A stretch of 64,000 nt of DNA, taken from assembly GCA_016717705.1 (NCBI GenBank), contig JADKFD010000004.1, positions 119,080 to 183,079 of the forward strand. The letters are read 5' to 3'. The position numbers and the translations under genes are program-made. Of this stretch, positions 18,039 through 28,163 are shown piece after piece. Under the pieces are notes generated by a model. That model searched no databases, had not been told where the DNA came from, and saw only the letters and a program-made list of their open reading frames with translations. Position 1 is the stretch's first letter; the number at the start of each line of letters is the position of its first letter. Source of the DNA: Rhodanobacteraceae bacterium. Its GTDB lineage: Bacteria > Pseudomonadota > Gammaproteobacteria > Xanthomonadales > SZUA-5.

Positions 18039-18659
18039 ATGACCAATCCCATCGGCAATCTGTTCGTCATCGCCGCACCCTCCGGTGCCGGCAAGACCTC
18101 GTTGGTCCGGGCACTGGTCAGCGACGACCCACGCCTGCAACTGTCGGTGTCGAACACCACGCGCGCGCCGCGCCCCGGTGAAGTCGATGGCGAGCATTAC
18201 CATTTCACCGACATGGCGCATTTTCGCGAATTGATCGCGCAGGACCGACTGCTCGAACACGCCGAAGTGCACGGGAACTGCTACGGCACCGGGCGCGATC
18301 AGGTCGAGGCGGCCTTCGCGCACGGGCGCGATGTGATTCTGGAAATCGACTGGCAGGGCGCACGGCAGATCCGCGAGCGCTTCCCGGCTTGTATCAGGAT
18401 CTTCATCCTGCCGCCGTCACGCGATGCGCTCTACCAGCGACTGAAGAAGCGCGGGCAGGACAGCGCCGAGGTGATCGAACGGCGCATCGCCAATGCGCGC
18501 GGCGAGATCGAGCACGCGACCGAATTCGATTACCTGATCGTCAATGACCGCTTCGACATCGCGCTGGCGGACCTGACGGCCATCATCCGCGCGGTGCGCC
18601 TGTCGATGCGTATCCAGGCGCCGCGGCAAGCGGGCTTGCTCGGGCAGTTGCTGGCGTAG
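18039..18659 (+). CDS. gmk: Guanylate kinase
   Basis: 206 aa from the ATG at 18039 (MTNPIGNLFVI). An in-frame ATG at 18006 would add 11 residues. It phosphorylates GMP to GDP with ATP. Seen: P-loop APSGAGKTSL (about residues 12-21), NTTRAPRPGEVDGEHYHF (GMP-binding, about 36-53), YGTGRDQVE, LEIDWQGARQIRE (about 98-110) and the lid arginines in RRIANARGEIEHA. All key residues are present. In related genomes it commonly follows yicC and precedes rpoZ-spoT. Here it stands alone, with a REP doublet and a convergent sensor kinase downstream. Confidence 0.96.
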   Translation: MTNPIGNLFVIAAPSGAGKTSLVRALVSDDPRLQLSVSNTTRAPRPGEVDGEHYHFTDMAHFRELIAQDRLLEHAEVHGNCYGTGRDQVEAAFAHGRDVILEIDWQGARQIRERFPACIRIFILPPSRDALYQRLKKRGQDSAEVIERRIANARGEIEHATEFDYLIVNDRFDIALADLTAIIRAVRLSMRIQAPRQAGLLGQLLA

Positions 18660-18668
18660 GGCGCAAAG

Positions 18669-18745
18669 CGTCGCGCGCGAGCGCGCTCCTACAACGGTGC
18701 CGAAAATCCACGGTGAATTTGTAGGAGCGCGCTTGCGCGCGATGC
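18669..18745. repeat. REP doublet, family B, between convergent gmk and sensor kinase
   Basis: GTCGCGCGCGAGCGCGCTCC and GGAGCGCGCTTGCGCGCGAT arms flank CGAAAATCCACGGTGAATTTG. It fills nearly all of the 103 bp between the two convergent stop codons, a typical REP position. Confidence 0.85.
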
Positions 18746-18762
18746 CGTTGATTCCACAACGA

Positions 18763-20118
18763 TCAGAGCGGCAAGGTCATCCTCACCACGCAGCCCCGCG
18801 CATCCTCGCGATTGCCCAGGCTGAGACTGCCGCCGTGGTTCTCGACGATCTGCCTGGCCAGCACCAGGCCGACGCCGCTGCCACCCGGTTTGGTGGTGAA
18901 GAAGGGCACGAACAGATTCTCGGTCTTGGCCAGGCCCGGGCCGTCGTCCTCGATTTCGATCAACGCATGGCCTGGTTCCAGTGTGAGGCGCATGCGCACG
19001 CCGCCGCCGGTTTCCAGCGCGGCCTCGGCGGCGTTCTTGCCAAGGTTGATCAAGGCCTGCTCCAGCTGGTCGGCATCGGCGTCGACGTCGATTTCCGCGA
19101 GTTCACAGACTTCGATGGCCAGGCGTTGTTCCAGGCGGGCCGCGCGGCGCAGTAGCGCGGCCAGCGCCACGCGGCGTTTGTTCGGCGGCGGCAGCCGCGC
19201 GAGGCGCGTGTACGAGGACATGAAGCGCGTCAGCGACTCGGCACGGTCGCCGATCACGCCGAGCGCGCCCTGCACGTCCTCGCGCCAGTCGCACGGCAGC
19301 GGCTCGCGCGCGATCAGCATCGCCAGCGTCGCCGCCATCGAGCGGATCGGCGCCAGTGAATTGTTCAACTCATGGCCGAGCACGCGAATCAGGCGCTGCC
19401 AGGCCTGGCGCTCCTCTTCGCGCAGCGCGCGCGACAGATCGCTGATCGCCAGGAGTTCGTGCGGCTTGCCACCTTCGCGAAAGGAGGCGCGGCGCACCTC
19501 GAAACTGCCGGTGCCGCCAGGAAAGGCGCGCTTCAGCGTGGCTGGCGTGTCGGTGTCGCAACAGGCTTCCAGCCCGAGTTCGATCGCGCTCCTGCCGAGC
19601 GCCGCGGCGCAGGGCAGCGACAGCAGGCGTTCACCCGCTGGATTGATCAGCATCAGGCGGCGCTGGTCGTCGAAGGCGAAGATCGCGATCTCGACATTGG
19701 CCAGGATCTTCGACAGCAGCGCACCGGTCTCCTGCACGCGCAAACGGTCCTCACGCAGCGTGCTGGCCAGCGCGTTGACTTCGAACAGCACCTCGCCCAG
19801 GGCATCGCCGCGGCGCGCCGAGATACTGCGCAGGCTGTAGTCGCCGGCGCGCAGCGAGTCGAGCAAGTTGGCCAGCGTCAGCAGCGGGTGCACCACCGCT
19901 CGCTGAAGGCGTCGCCAAAGCCACCCGCTGGTCACCAGCAATCCTGCGACGGCGGCGATGCGTGTAGACGCTGGCCAGTCCTGCTGCCACAGCAGCCAGC
20001 CGGCGGCCAGCAGGCCCGGCAGACTCAGCGCAATCGCGCACAGGCCGACCTTGAGCTCGTAGCCGAGGCGCTGGGCGCGACGGTGGCGCGTGCTTGGGTC
20101 TCGGGGGGGCGGCGTCAT
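18763..20118 (-). CDS. NtrY-like membrane sensor histidine kinase
   Basis: 451 aa. Two membrane helices near the N-terminus (VGLCAIALSLPGLLAAGWLLW and IAAVAGLLVTSGWLW) with hardly any outside loop, then a HAMP region (LANLLDSLRAGDYSLR), a PAS-like domain (FDDQRRLMLINPAGERLL), the phosphoacceptor box LGHELNNSLAPI (His about residue 247), and a HATPase domain with NLGKNAAEAA, DDGPGLA and GSGVGLVLARQIVENHGG. It is the first-line partner of the sigma-54 regulator at 20239-21621, which lies upstream on the same strand. 120 bp separate the two and contain a 25-G run and half a REP. The signal is unknown. Lack of a periplasmic domain suggests it senses in the membrane or cytoplasm. Confidence 0.9.
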   Translation of the reverse strand: MTPPPRDPSTRHRRAQRLGYELKVGLCAIALSLPGLLAAGWLLWQQDWPASTRIAAVAGLLVTSGWLWRRLQRAVVHPLLTLANLLDSLRAGDYSLRSISARRGDALGEVLFEVNALASTLREDRLRVQETGALLSKILANVEIAIFAFDDQRRLMLINPAGERLLSLPCAAALGRSAIELGLEACCDTDTPATLKRAFPGGTGSFEVRRASFREGGKPHELLAISDLSRALREEERQAWQRLIRVLGHELNNSLAPIRSMAATLAMLIAREPLPCDWREDVQGALGVIGDRAESLTRFMSSYTRLARLPPPNKRRVALAALLRRAARLEQRLAIEVCELAEIDVDADADQLEQALINLGKNAAEAALETGGGVRMRLTLEPGHALIEIEDDGPGLAKTENLFVPFFTTKPGGSGVGLVLARQIVENHGGSLSLGNREDARGCVVRMTLPL

Positions 20119-20136
20119 CGCTCATGGGACCCGGCT

Positions 20137-20161
20137 GGGGGGGGGGGGGGGGGGGGGGGGG
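20137..20161. repeat. Homopolymer run of 25 G
   Basis: 25 G in a row (C on the coding strand of the sensor kinase), 18 bp upstream of that gene's ATG, directly after a CATGGGACCCGGCT unit and before half a REP. Such a run is either a hypervariable tract altering leader length or a sequencing or assembly artefact. Confidence 0.95.
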
Positions 20162-20171
20162 CTTTGGCGAC

Positions 20172-20211
20172 GCCGTCACGTAGGCCAAAGAGCGCGGCCA
20201 ACGTGACCTAC
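20172..20211. repeat. Half REP, family A
   Basis: GCCGTCACGTAGGCC followed by CGCGGCCAACGTGACCTAC matches the right half of the 84-bp family A doublet. The left half is missing and is replaced by the G run. Confidence 0.8.
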
Positions 20212-20238
20212 ATCCAGGGCAGGCCGCAGCCGCGGGCT

Positions 20239-21621
<1,383 letters not shown>

Positions 21622-21677
21622 GGTTTGCGCGCGTCGGTGGGAGTTGGCAACAGCCTAGGCAGTTTACGTGCCAGCGA

Positions 21678-21802
21678 TGAAATCGGTTGTCGGTTGTCGC
21701 AATTCGGTCGGCACAGAAACGCAGGATCAACGGCATCGCGCGCGTGCGCGCGCCTGCACATCCTGCGTGGATCTCCGGCAGGGTGGGAGCGCGCGCATGC
21801 TG
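21678..21802. repeat. CGGTTGT heptamers and degenerate REP in a 381-bp gap
   Basis: The 21622-22002 gap between the regulator and the TerB-like gene holds CGGTTGTCGGTTGT (near 21683, two heptamers, the reverse strand of the ACCAACA class) and a worn family B-like element (GCATCGCGCGCGTGCGCGCG to GGGAGCGCGCGCATGC, about 21736-21800). The rest shows no gene. It must contain the promoters for both divergent genes. Confidence 0.6.
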
Positions 21803-22002
21803 TTGCCTTTGCCCTTCCGTATACCGATTCCGCACCCGTCACTGTCCATTTCCGGACACTCTGGCGCTCTTCGCGGCTGCGCAAGTCCCCTTTCCCCAGG
21901 TCTTCGCGTTTACCCAATCGTGTTGTGCTTGGCGGTTTCGTCCGCCAGCGCTGATAACATCGTCATCCTGGCACCGATCAGTACGACCACGGGGGGTTTG
22001 TC

Positions 22003-22465
22003 ATGTCGGAAGTCCGTTCTTCAGGCCCATTGCGCTGGGTCAGCGAAACGCTCGGCAGTTTGTTCAAGACCGAGACGCTCGATCCCAAGGAAGAAGTCTT
22101 CATCAGGTGTGTTGTTCTGCCTGCTCGGTTCACTGGCGCGCGCCGATGGCGTGGTCAGCGCCGAAGAGGCGGCGCACGGCGAGGAACTGATCGATCGCAT
22201 GGAACTGCCGAAGGTGGGTCGCAAGCTCGCCGTGCACAGTTTCGAACGCGGCCGCGCCGGTGGACTCGATGTCGACGCGGAAATCAGGCGTTTCCTGGCG
22301 GTCTATCGCAGCAGTTCGACGCACTCCGAGCAGTTGCTGGAGGCCTTGCTGACGCTGGCCAGGTCCGACGGCCGCATGCGCATCCCGGAGAAGTCCTGGT
22401 TGACCCGCGTCGGCAAGAGCCTCGGCATCGACGCCGACGTGATGAAACAGCGGATCGGACTCTGA
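22003..22465 (+). CDS. TerB-like (tellurite-resistance/DjlA N-terminal) helical protein, frameshifted
   Basis: About 153 aa when joined. The ATG at 22003 opens MSEVRSSGPLRWVSETLGSL. The frame breaks after EEVFI. Removing one G of the pair at 22106-22107 gives SVLFCLLGSLARADGVV and continues as VSAEEAAHGEELIDRM to the TGA at 22463-22465. FCLLGSLARADGVVSAEEA is the usual TerB helix with its acidic metal-site region. A second copy of the signature follows (LLTLARSDGRMRIPEKSWL). The role of single-domain TerB proteins is not settled (membrane stress, metal binding). Neighbours give no help. The break may be a real one-base insertion or an error in the sequence. Confidence 0.72.
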
Positions 22466-22560
22466 TCCATACAGCATCCGCTCGCGGCGCGCGCGTGGCC
22501 TGATGGGTGTTGCGCCACCCGGACGGTGACGCGTGCGCCGCAATCGGAACCCCGCGGGGC

Positions 22561-23475
22561 TCAATAGACCTCGCCGATCATGCAGCGCAGGCTGCCGCCG
22601 GCTTTTTCCAGTTCATCGAGTTCGACGCTGTGGATGGCAAGGCCGTGTGCCTCGATGGCCCTGCGTGTTGCCGACCGCAGTGCGCCCAGCGCACATGCCG
22701 ACATCCACAAGCCACGCTCGCCCAAAGCAATGCAGTTGCCCACGTAGCCGGCCTTTTCCTCGCCGTCGATGACCACGCTGCCGTCGAGCCTTGCCAGGGC
22801 AGCGGCCACGGCCGCATCGGCGAAACCATCCGGGCACAGCAGCAGGCCGCGACCGGCCAGCGCCGACATCACCACATTGGTGTGGTACTCGCCGGTGGCG
22901 AGTTCGAACACCAGCACATGGTCGAGGTCGAAGGCCCGCGCCATCGCCGCTGCGCCGGCACGATCGCAGCGTTCGCTCAATCCGCAGTAGCCGATGCCGC
23001 GTGCGCGATCGATGACCAGGCTGCCGGTGAGTTCGGCCACCAGCGGTTGCGCAGACAGATCGATTTGCCGATAGCCGAGAAGATCGCGAAACCAGGCGCG
23101 GATATCGGCGCGATCAGCCTCGCGCTGGCGCACCGCATGACGCATGGCGCCAACGATCAGTCGCCCTGGCGCGGTGGCAAAGACGTTGTTCGGGAACACC
23201 GCATCGGGCGTGTCCGGATCGCCGGGAAAAATGTGCGTCGGAATCCCCGCCCGCGCCAGTGCACTGGCCAGCGCCTGGTGCTGCGCGGCCGCCCGCTGCG
23301 CATCGACGGTCTGCGCCATCTGCATGTAGGCATTGTCGCTGGCCGATTCTCCGGCCAGGCGAAAATCCGCGGGGGCGACCAGGAACACGCCGCGCGGCAC
23401 GCCCGGTCTGCGCACGGGCAGGGCGCGCAGCGTGGCGGCGAAGGCATCGGGGTCATCCCAAAGGCGCGCGGGCAT
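22561..23475 (-). CDS. CtlX-like hydrolase of the arginine deiminase/amidinotransferase fold
   Basis: 304 aa from the ATG at 23475 (MPARLWDDPDAFAA). An in-frame ATG at 23592 would read through a terminator hairpin and is unlikely. Guanidino-group modifying fold. Seen: ASDNAYMQMAQTVDAQ, DAVFPNNVFAT (substrate-binding Asn region, about residues 103-113), TGSLVIDRA, the catalytic His in GEYHTNVVMSA (about 198-208) and the nucleophile Cys close to the end in GGSLRCMIGEVY. The group includes dimethylargininase, arginine deiminase and the citrulline enzyme CtlX. PNN and GGSLRCM fit CtlX-like members best, but the substrate is inferred. Upstream lies a strong intrinsic terminator (see 23488-23530). 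Confidence 0.83.
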   Translation of the reverse strand: MPARLWDDPDAFAATLRALPVRRPGVPRGVFLVAPADFRLAGESASDNAYMQMAQTVDAQRAAAQHQALASALARAGIPTHIFPGDPDTPDAVFPNNVFATAPGRLIVGAMRHAVRQREADRADIRAWFRDLLGYRQIDLSAQPLVAELTGSLVIDRARGIGYCGLSERCDRAGAAAMARAFDLDHVLVFELATGEYHTNVVMSALAGRGLLLCPDGFADAAVAAALARLDGSVVIDGEEKAGYVGNCIALGERGLWMSACALGALRSATRRAIEAHGLAIHSVELDELEKAGGSLRCMIGEVY

Positions 23476-23487
23476 CGGCGATCCTGC

Positions 23488-23530
23488 AAAAAAGAAACCC
23501 GCGGCGGTCCTGTCGGATCGCCACGGGTTT
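23488..23530 (-). terminator. Intrinsic terminator or attenuator just before the CtlX-like gene
   Basis: On the minus strand AAACCCGTGGCG pairs with CGCCGCGGGTTT (12-bp stem with one G-U, loop of about 12), followed by C and six T. It ends only 13 bp before the start codon at 23475. It could end transcription from the GNAT-OmpH genes upstream, or control the CtlX-like gene by attenuation. Confidence 0.8.
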
Positions 23531-23679
23531 GCCCCCTCCCCGACTAGCCGGTTGCTGCGCCGGGATGCCAGCATTGTGTATTCAGAACACAAGCGACATC
23601 AAGCTGCGGTGCAGCATGCGGGGATCGGAAAGGGAAAAGGGGAAGCGGGCCAGGGAAAGGGGTGAGGCCCGGGGGCGTG

Positions 23680-23726
23680 CAGGTCACGTTGACCCCCTGA
23701 GGCCCGTTGCGCTGGCAACGTGGCTA
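23680..23726. repeat. Partial REP, family A
   Basis: CAGGTCACGTTGACC and GGCAACGTGGCTACG form a degenerate half-copy. It lies just after the stop of the OmpH-like gene, which it touches. Confidence 0.6.
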
Positions 23727-24248
23727 CGACTCGGCGTCCGCCAGCCGCAACTCGACCTTCGGCAGGCGTTGGTTGAGCAGTTCGTAGAGCCGCTCGGTCG
23801 CCAGGCAAGGGCAATCGGGGCGCACGTATTGGGTTTCCTGGATGTCGAGTACGGCACGCGCACCGGTTTCTTTCTTCAGCATGCCCTTGACCTCGGTGAT
23901 CGCCTGATCGACCTGCTCGATGGCCGCCTGGTTGGCCTGCGCCAGACGCTCTTCCTCGAGTTCGGCGGCCGCTTCGACATCGCTGATCTTGCGCGCGATC
24001 GCCAGTTGCTGGTCGCGATCGGCGGGAGCCTGCTGCTTGAGTTGCTGCAGTTCGCTGCGCAGGCGTTCCAGGGTGGGGCGGTGGCGTTGTGCCAGCGCCT
24101 TGAGTTCGGCGTCGATATCGGCGAGCAGGCCGGCTAGCGCGGTCGAGCGCGTATAGGCCTCGCTGAGGTCGACCACCAGCATTCGCGCTGTGGCCTGCGC
24201 GACCCATGGCAGCCAGCACGCGCAGAGCAGGACCAGCAATCGACTCAT
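23724..24248 (-). CDS. OmpH/Skp-like periplasmic protein
   Basis: 174 aa with signal peptide (MSRLLVLLCACWLPWVAQATA). The mature part starts RMLVVDLSEAYTRSTALAGLL, the Skp/OmpH pattern, followed by a long charged coiled coil (about residues 40-125, LKALAQRHRPTLERLRSELQQLKQQ) and a short C-terminal domain with a Cys-Pro-Cys (RPDCPCLATERL). Skp proteins are trimeric chaperones for outer-membrane proteins. Chaperone function here is inferred, since the true skp normally lies by bamA, which is not in view. The ATG overlaps the stop of the related gene at 24245, so the two are one transcript. Confidence 0.8.
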   Translation of the reverse strand: MSRLLVLLCACWLPWVAQATARMLVVDLSEAYTRSTALAGLLADIDAELKALAQRHRPTLERLRSELQQLKQQAPADRDQQLAIARKISDVEAAAELEEERLAQANQAAIEQVDQAITEVKGMLKKETGARAVLDIQETQYVRPDCPCLATERLYELLNQRLPKVELRLADAES

Positions 24249-24661
24249 GTGCCGGGCTCCAGTGGCAACTGCGAAAACTGCGACACCAGGATGCGCTCGA
24301 CCTCCTCGGTCACGTCGTCTGCAGCGCTGGCGCCGACGCGTTGGGCAACTTCGCGATCGAGCACCAGATCGGCATTGGCGGCCAGCGCCACTTCACTGAT
24401 CGCCTCGGGCAGCGCGGTCAGCACTTCACTCTGGCGCAGATCGCGCGCCAGTTCGATCTCGCTGCGACGCGTGCTCTCGACGCCCTGCTGCGCCCGCTCG
24501 GCCTGAGTGGCGATCGCGGCGTACAACGGCATGCCCGACTCCAGATACTCGACGTCGACGGTCAGAACCACCAGCGCATCGGCAGCCGGCGCCGCAGTCG
24601 TCGCCAAGCCGGCCAGCAACGCCAGACAGCGGCAAAACCGACCGGATCGGCGAACACTCAT
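24245..24661 (-). CDS. Short OmpH/Skp-like secreted protein
   Basis: 138 aa from the ATG at 24661, which overlaps the stop of the GNAT gene (ATGA). Longer in-frame starts lie inside that gene. Signal peptide MSVRRSGRFCRCLALLAGLATTAAPA. The mature part ALVVLTVDVEYLESGMPLYAAIATQAE parallels the OmpH-like neighbour (xxVVDxxxxYxxSxxxxx). It then has a shorter helical arm and ALAANADLVLDREVAQRVG, the end typical of Skp (dLvld..vv). The two are adjacent and overlapping, so probably paralogues that work together in the periplasm. Confidence 0.75.
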   Translation of the reverse strand: MSVRRSGRFCRCLALLAGLATTAAPAADALVVLTVDVEYLESGMPLYAAIATQAERAQQGVESTRRSEIELARDLRQSEVLTALPEAISEVALAANADLVLDREVAQRVGASAADDVTEEVERILVSQFSQLPLEPGT

Positions 24662-25116
24662 CGCAGGCTCTGTTCCATGACGCGGTAGCGGGCATCCGCC
24701 ATGCCCAGGCGCTGGTAGGTGGCCATCGCCGCCTGATTGTCGTTTTCGACATACAGGCGCAGGCCGCAGGCGCCGGCGGCGCGCGCCTGTTGCTCGATTT
24801 GCCGATAGAGCATCGCGTACACGCCCTGCCGGCGCGCCTCGGGGCGCACGTAGACACTCTGGATCCACCAGAAATCGGCGTTGCGCCAGTCGCTCCATTC
24901 ATAGGTCACCATCAGGCAACCGACGACGACGCCAGCGCGCTCGGCCACCAGGTAGAAGCCACGGCGATCGTCGTCCAGCACCGCCAGCACCCCCGCCCCG
25001 ACAACCGCCGGATCGAGCGATTTGTGCTCGGTCTCCAGCGCCATGGCCTGGTTGAATGCGGCGATCACGCTGGCATCGGCGATCTGGGCGCGTCTTGAGA
25101 TCAGGGCGTCGTTCAT
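24658..25116 (-). CDS. GNAT-family N-acetyltransferase
   Basis: 152 aa. Seen: N-terminal RRAQIADASVIAAFNQAMALETE, the core strand VVGCLMVTYEWSDWRN, WIQSVYVRPEARRQGVYAML (acetyl-CoA pyrophosphate loop, about residues 86-105), and LRLYVENDNQAAMATYQRLGM (about 122-142), all GNAT landmarks. The acyl acceptor is unknown. First gene of a three-gene overlapping set with two OmpH-like genes (ATGA overlap at 24658-24661). The 207 bp upstream to the divergent amidohydrolase hold the promoters. Confidence 0.88.
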   Translation of the reverse strand: MNDALISRRAQIADASVIAAFNQAMALETEHKSLDPAVVGAGVLAVLDDDRRGFYLVAERAGVVVGCLMVTYEWSDWRNADFWWIQSVYVRPEARRQGVYAMLYRQIEQQARAAGACGLRLYVENDNQAAMATYQRLGMADARYRVMEQSLR

Positions 25117-25323
25117 CGGCAGGAATTGATGTTGCGGTGCCGCATTGTAGGGTGGCGGTGATCACGATTCAGGGAGTTTTGCTGGCACGGAGCCGATGTC
25201 GAGCTCTCCGGCCGGCGCCGCAGTTCCCAGGCAATATCGGCGCAACCGGCACTGGTATAACGACTATTCATCGCTCGAAGGGCCATCGCTGCCCGCGCGC
25301 GCCATTGCCCGCCGGAGAGTCCC

Positions 25324-27211
25324 TTGAAGCATCTTGCCATTGCCGTTCTGGGGTTGTTGCTCGCCACGCCGGCCGCCGCCGAGCGCCCCTCCGACACGCT
25401 GCTGATCGGTCGCATCTACCCGACCGCACTGAGCACCGAACCCGTTGCGGCACTGGCCTACGACCGCGACGGTCGCGTGCTGGCGCATGGCAGCAGCCAG
25501 GACGTGCGCAAGCTGCTGGAGGCGCGCAAGGGAGTGGTGAACGAGATCGTGGTCGCTGGCAGCGTCATTCCCGGGCTGATCGATGCCCACGGGCACATGC
25601 TGAATCTGGGTTTTTCCTTGTTGCAGGCGGACCTGGTCGGCACCCGCAGCAAGGCCGATGTCATCGAACGCCTGCGCGCCAAGGTCGATGCGCTGGCGCC
25701 GGGGGAATGGCTGCTCGGGCGCGGCTGGGACCAGAACGACTGGCAAGAGCAGCAGTTTCCCAGCGCCGCCGACCTCGACCATGCGTTTCCGGACCGCCCG
25801 GTATGGCTGGAACGCGTGGACGGCCATGCTGGCTGGGCCAACTCGATGGCGCTGCGGACGGCAAAGCTGGCCGCCGACACGCCCGATCCCGCGGGTGGTC
25901 GCATCGAGCGCGGGGCAAACGGCGCGCCGACCGGGGTGTTCGTCGATACCGCGATGGATCTGGTGCAGCGCCAGGTACCCAAGCCCAGTGCTGACCTGAG
26001 CCGGCGCGCCTTGCGACTGGCGCTGCAGTCGGCGGTCGCCGCTGGACTGACCGGCGTCCACGACGCCGGTGTCTCGCGCGACGATCTGGCCCTCTACCGC
26101 GAGTTGGCCGACGACGACGCGCTGCCCTTGCGCGTCTACGCGATGGCCGACGGCGATGCCGCGGCGCTGGACTGGCTCTGTCGCAAGGGAGCATACGCAC
26201 ACCCCGGGCGGGCGACTGGGCATGCGCGCGGTCAAACTGTATGCCGATGGCGCGCTCGGCAGTCGCGGCGCGGCATTGCTGGCGGACTACGCAGACGATC
26301 CCGGCAACCGCGGCCTGATGATCGAGACGCCGGAGAAACTGGCGCAGGTGGTCAAGCGGGCCGCTGATTGTGGCGTGCAGCCTGCGGTTCATGCGATCGG
26401 CGACCGCGCAAACCGCGCGACGCTGGATGCGTACGCGGCACTCGGCGCCGAGCAGCGCGCGCGGTTGCGGCCGCGCATCGAGCACGCCCAGGTGATCGAT
26501 CTGCCCGATATTCCGCGCTTTGCGCAACTCGGCGTGATTGCCTCGATGCAGCCGACGCACGCCACCAGCGACATGCCCTGGGCACAGGCGCGCGTGGGCG
26601 CTGAGCGTCTACGCGGTGCCTACGCCTGGCGGCGCTTGCTCGATTCGGGTGCGCGGCTCGCGCTGGGATCGGATTTTCCGGTGGAGCGCGTCGATCCGCT
26701 GCTCGGCATCCATGCCGCAGTCACGCGCCAGGACGCCAGCGGCGAACCCGCAGGTGGCTGGCTGCCCGATCAGCGCCTGACGCTGGCGGAAGCGCTCGAT
26801 GGCTTCACGCGCGGCGCCGCGTTTGCCGGTCACGCCGAAACCGAGGTCGGCACGCTGGAAGTCGGGCGGCGTGCCGATTTCGTGGTCCTGTCGATGGATC
26901 CGCACCAGGTCCGTGGCCGCGCGCTGCTCGCCATCAAGGTCAAGTCGACCTGGGTCGATGGGCGCAAGGTGTGGGGCTGGAGGAGCGGCGCACGTCGCGA
27001 CATCGGCGCAGCTTGTGCGACGGCACGTGGACATGGCGTGAACATGCAGGAGCGGCGTGCACGTCACGACAGCGGTTTCCAGCGGATTGACCGGTCGCGA
27101 CGTACACGTCGCTCCTACGAGAACGACCTCAGACGTATTCCAGCCAGCCGTGGGTGTCTTCCACGCTGCCGTCGAAGGTGCCGAAGAACTGCTTCTGCAC
27201 TGCGCGCGTGA
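25324..27211 (+). CDS. Secreted metal-dependent amidohydrolase (YtcJ-like), frameshifted
   Basis: About 600 aa when joined. Signal peptide MKHLAIAVLGLLLATPAAAE. Seen: IPGLIDAHGHMLNLG (metal-binding HxH), GEWLLGRGWDQNDW, VDGHAGWANS in the first part. Then RAVKLYADGALGSRGAALL, HAIGDRANRATLDAY, RIEHAQVI, ASMQPTHATSDMPWA, ALGSDFPVERVDPLLGI and TLEVGRRADFVVL, all typical of the YtcJ/Amidohydro_3 family. The frame changes at the C4 run 26202-26205. Removing one C joins GAYAHPGGRLGMRAVKLY. The open frame runs to 27211 through a REP and into the end of the convergent ilvE, so the true stop is probably lost or earlier (near 27040). The substrate is unknown. Confidence 0.82.
27050..27117. repeat. GTAG-type REP doublet, family D (AGGAGCGGCGTGCACGTC)
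   Basis: CAGGAGCGGCGTGCACGTC faces GACGTACACGTCGCTCCTAC across a short centre. On the minus strand it opens GTAGGAGCGACGTGTACGTC. It lies between the convergent amidohydrolase and ilvE ends, and the amidohydrolase frame reads through it. Confidence 0.75.
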
Positions 27212-28046
27212 CCGGGCCCGGCTTGCCGCCGCCGATCTTCTTGCCGTCGATGCTGCGGATCGGCGTGATCTCGGCGGCGGTACCGGTCATGAACACTTCG
27301 TTGGCGAGATAGATCATCTCGCGCGGCAGGTTCTGCTCGCGGATTTCGTAGCCGAGTTCCTTGGCGATCACGATCGCGGTGTCGCGGGTGATGCCCTGCA
27401 GGATCGAGGCGCCCATCGGCGGCGTGTAGATCACCTTGTCGAACACCAGGAAGATGTTCTCGCCGGCACCTTCGGCGAGGTAGCCGTCGTGGGTCAGCGC
27501 GATGCCTTCATGGAAGCCCAGACGCTTGGCTTCGCGCGACACCAGGATCGAGGACAGATAGTTGCCGCCGGCCTTCGCCGTTGCGGGCAGGGTGTCCGGT
27601 GCGACACGGCGCCAGGTCGAGATGCAGGCATCGATGCCATCGTGCACCGCTTGCGCGCCAAGGTAGGGGCCCCACACCCAGGCGGCGATCATGCAGCCGG
27701 TCGGGTTGTCGGCGCCGAGGCCAAAACCACCGGAGCCGCGCCAGATCAGCGGGCGCAGGTAAGCGGCGGTGAGCTTGTTGGAGGTGATCACCTCGCGACC
27801 GGCAGCCAGCAGCGTCGGCAGATCGTATTCGGTATCCAGATCGTAGATGCTGGCCGAGGCATACAGCCGCTTCATGTGGTCGGTGTAGCGAAAGATCGCC
27901 GGGCCCTTGGGCGTCTGGTATGAGCGGATGCCCTCGAACACCGACGAGCCGTAGTGCAGCGCATGCGACATCACATGGACGGTGGCTTGCGCCCACGGCA
28001 CCAATTTGCCGTTGAACCAGATGAATTCGGGGAGATTTTGGCTCAT
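27129..28046 (-). CDS. ilvE: Branched-chain amino acid aminotransferase
   Basis: 305 aa PLP enzyme that interconverts Val/Leu/Ile and their keto acids, so it supplies the substrates of the Bkd complex at 12-18 kb. Seen: IWFNGKLVPW and HYGSSVFEGIRSY (residues about 9-45), the PLP lysine in PATAKAGGNYLSS (about 150-162), EGAGENIFLVFD, GASILQGITRDT and EVFMTGTAAEITP. Class IV aminotransferase fold, full length. 117 bp separate it from priA upstream on the same strand. That gap has no clear hairpin terminator. Confidence 0.96.
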   Translation of the reverse strand: MSQNLPEFIWFNGKLVPWAQATVHVMSHALHYGSSVFEGIRSYQTPKGPAIFRYTDHMKRLYASASIYDLDTEYDLPTLLAAGREVITSNKLTAAYLRPLIWRGSGGFGLGADNPTGCMIAAWVWGPYLGAQAVHDGIDACISTWRRVAPDTLPATAKAGGNYLSSILVSREAKRLGFHEGIALTHDGYLAEGAGENIFLVFDKVIYTPPMGASILQGITRDTAIVIAKELGYEIREQNLPREMIYLANEVFMTGTAAEITPIRSIDGKKIGGGKPGPVTRAVQKQFFGTFDGSVEDTHGWLEYV

Positions 28047-28163
28047 GGCCGGTCCTTGCGATGGCGAGTGGAAAGCTCCGACTATAGCGCCGGTGGGCCC
28101 TGAACCGGCTCTAGGTTGGACTTGAAAGGAATCGGCTGCAGCTCGCGAGCTGCCTTGGTTCGC

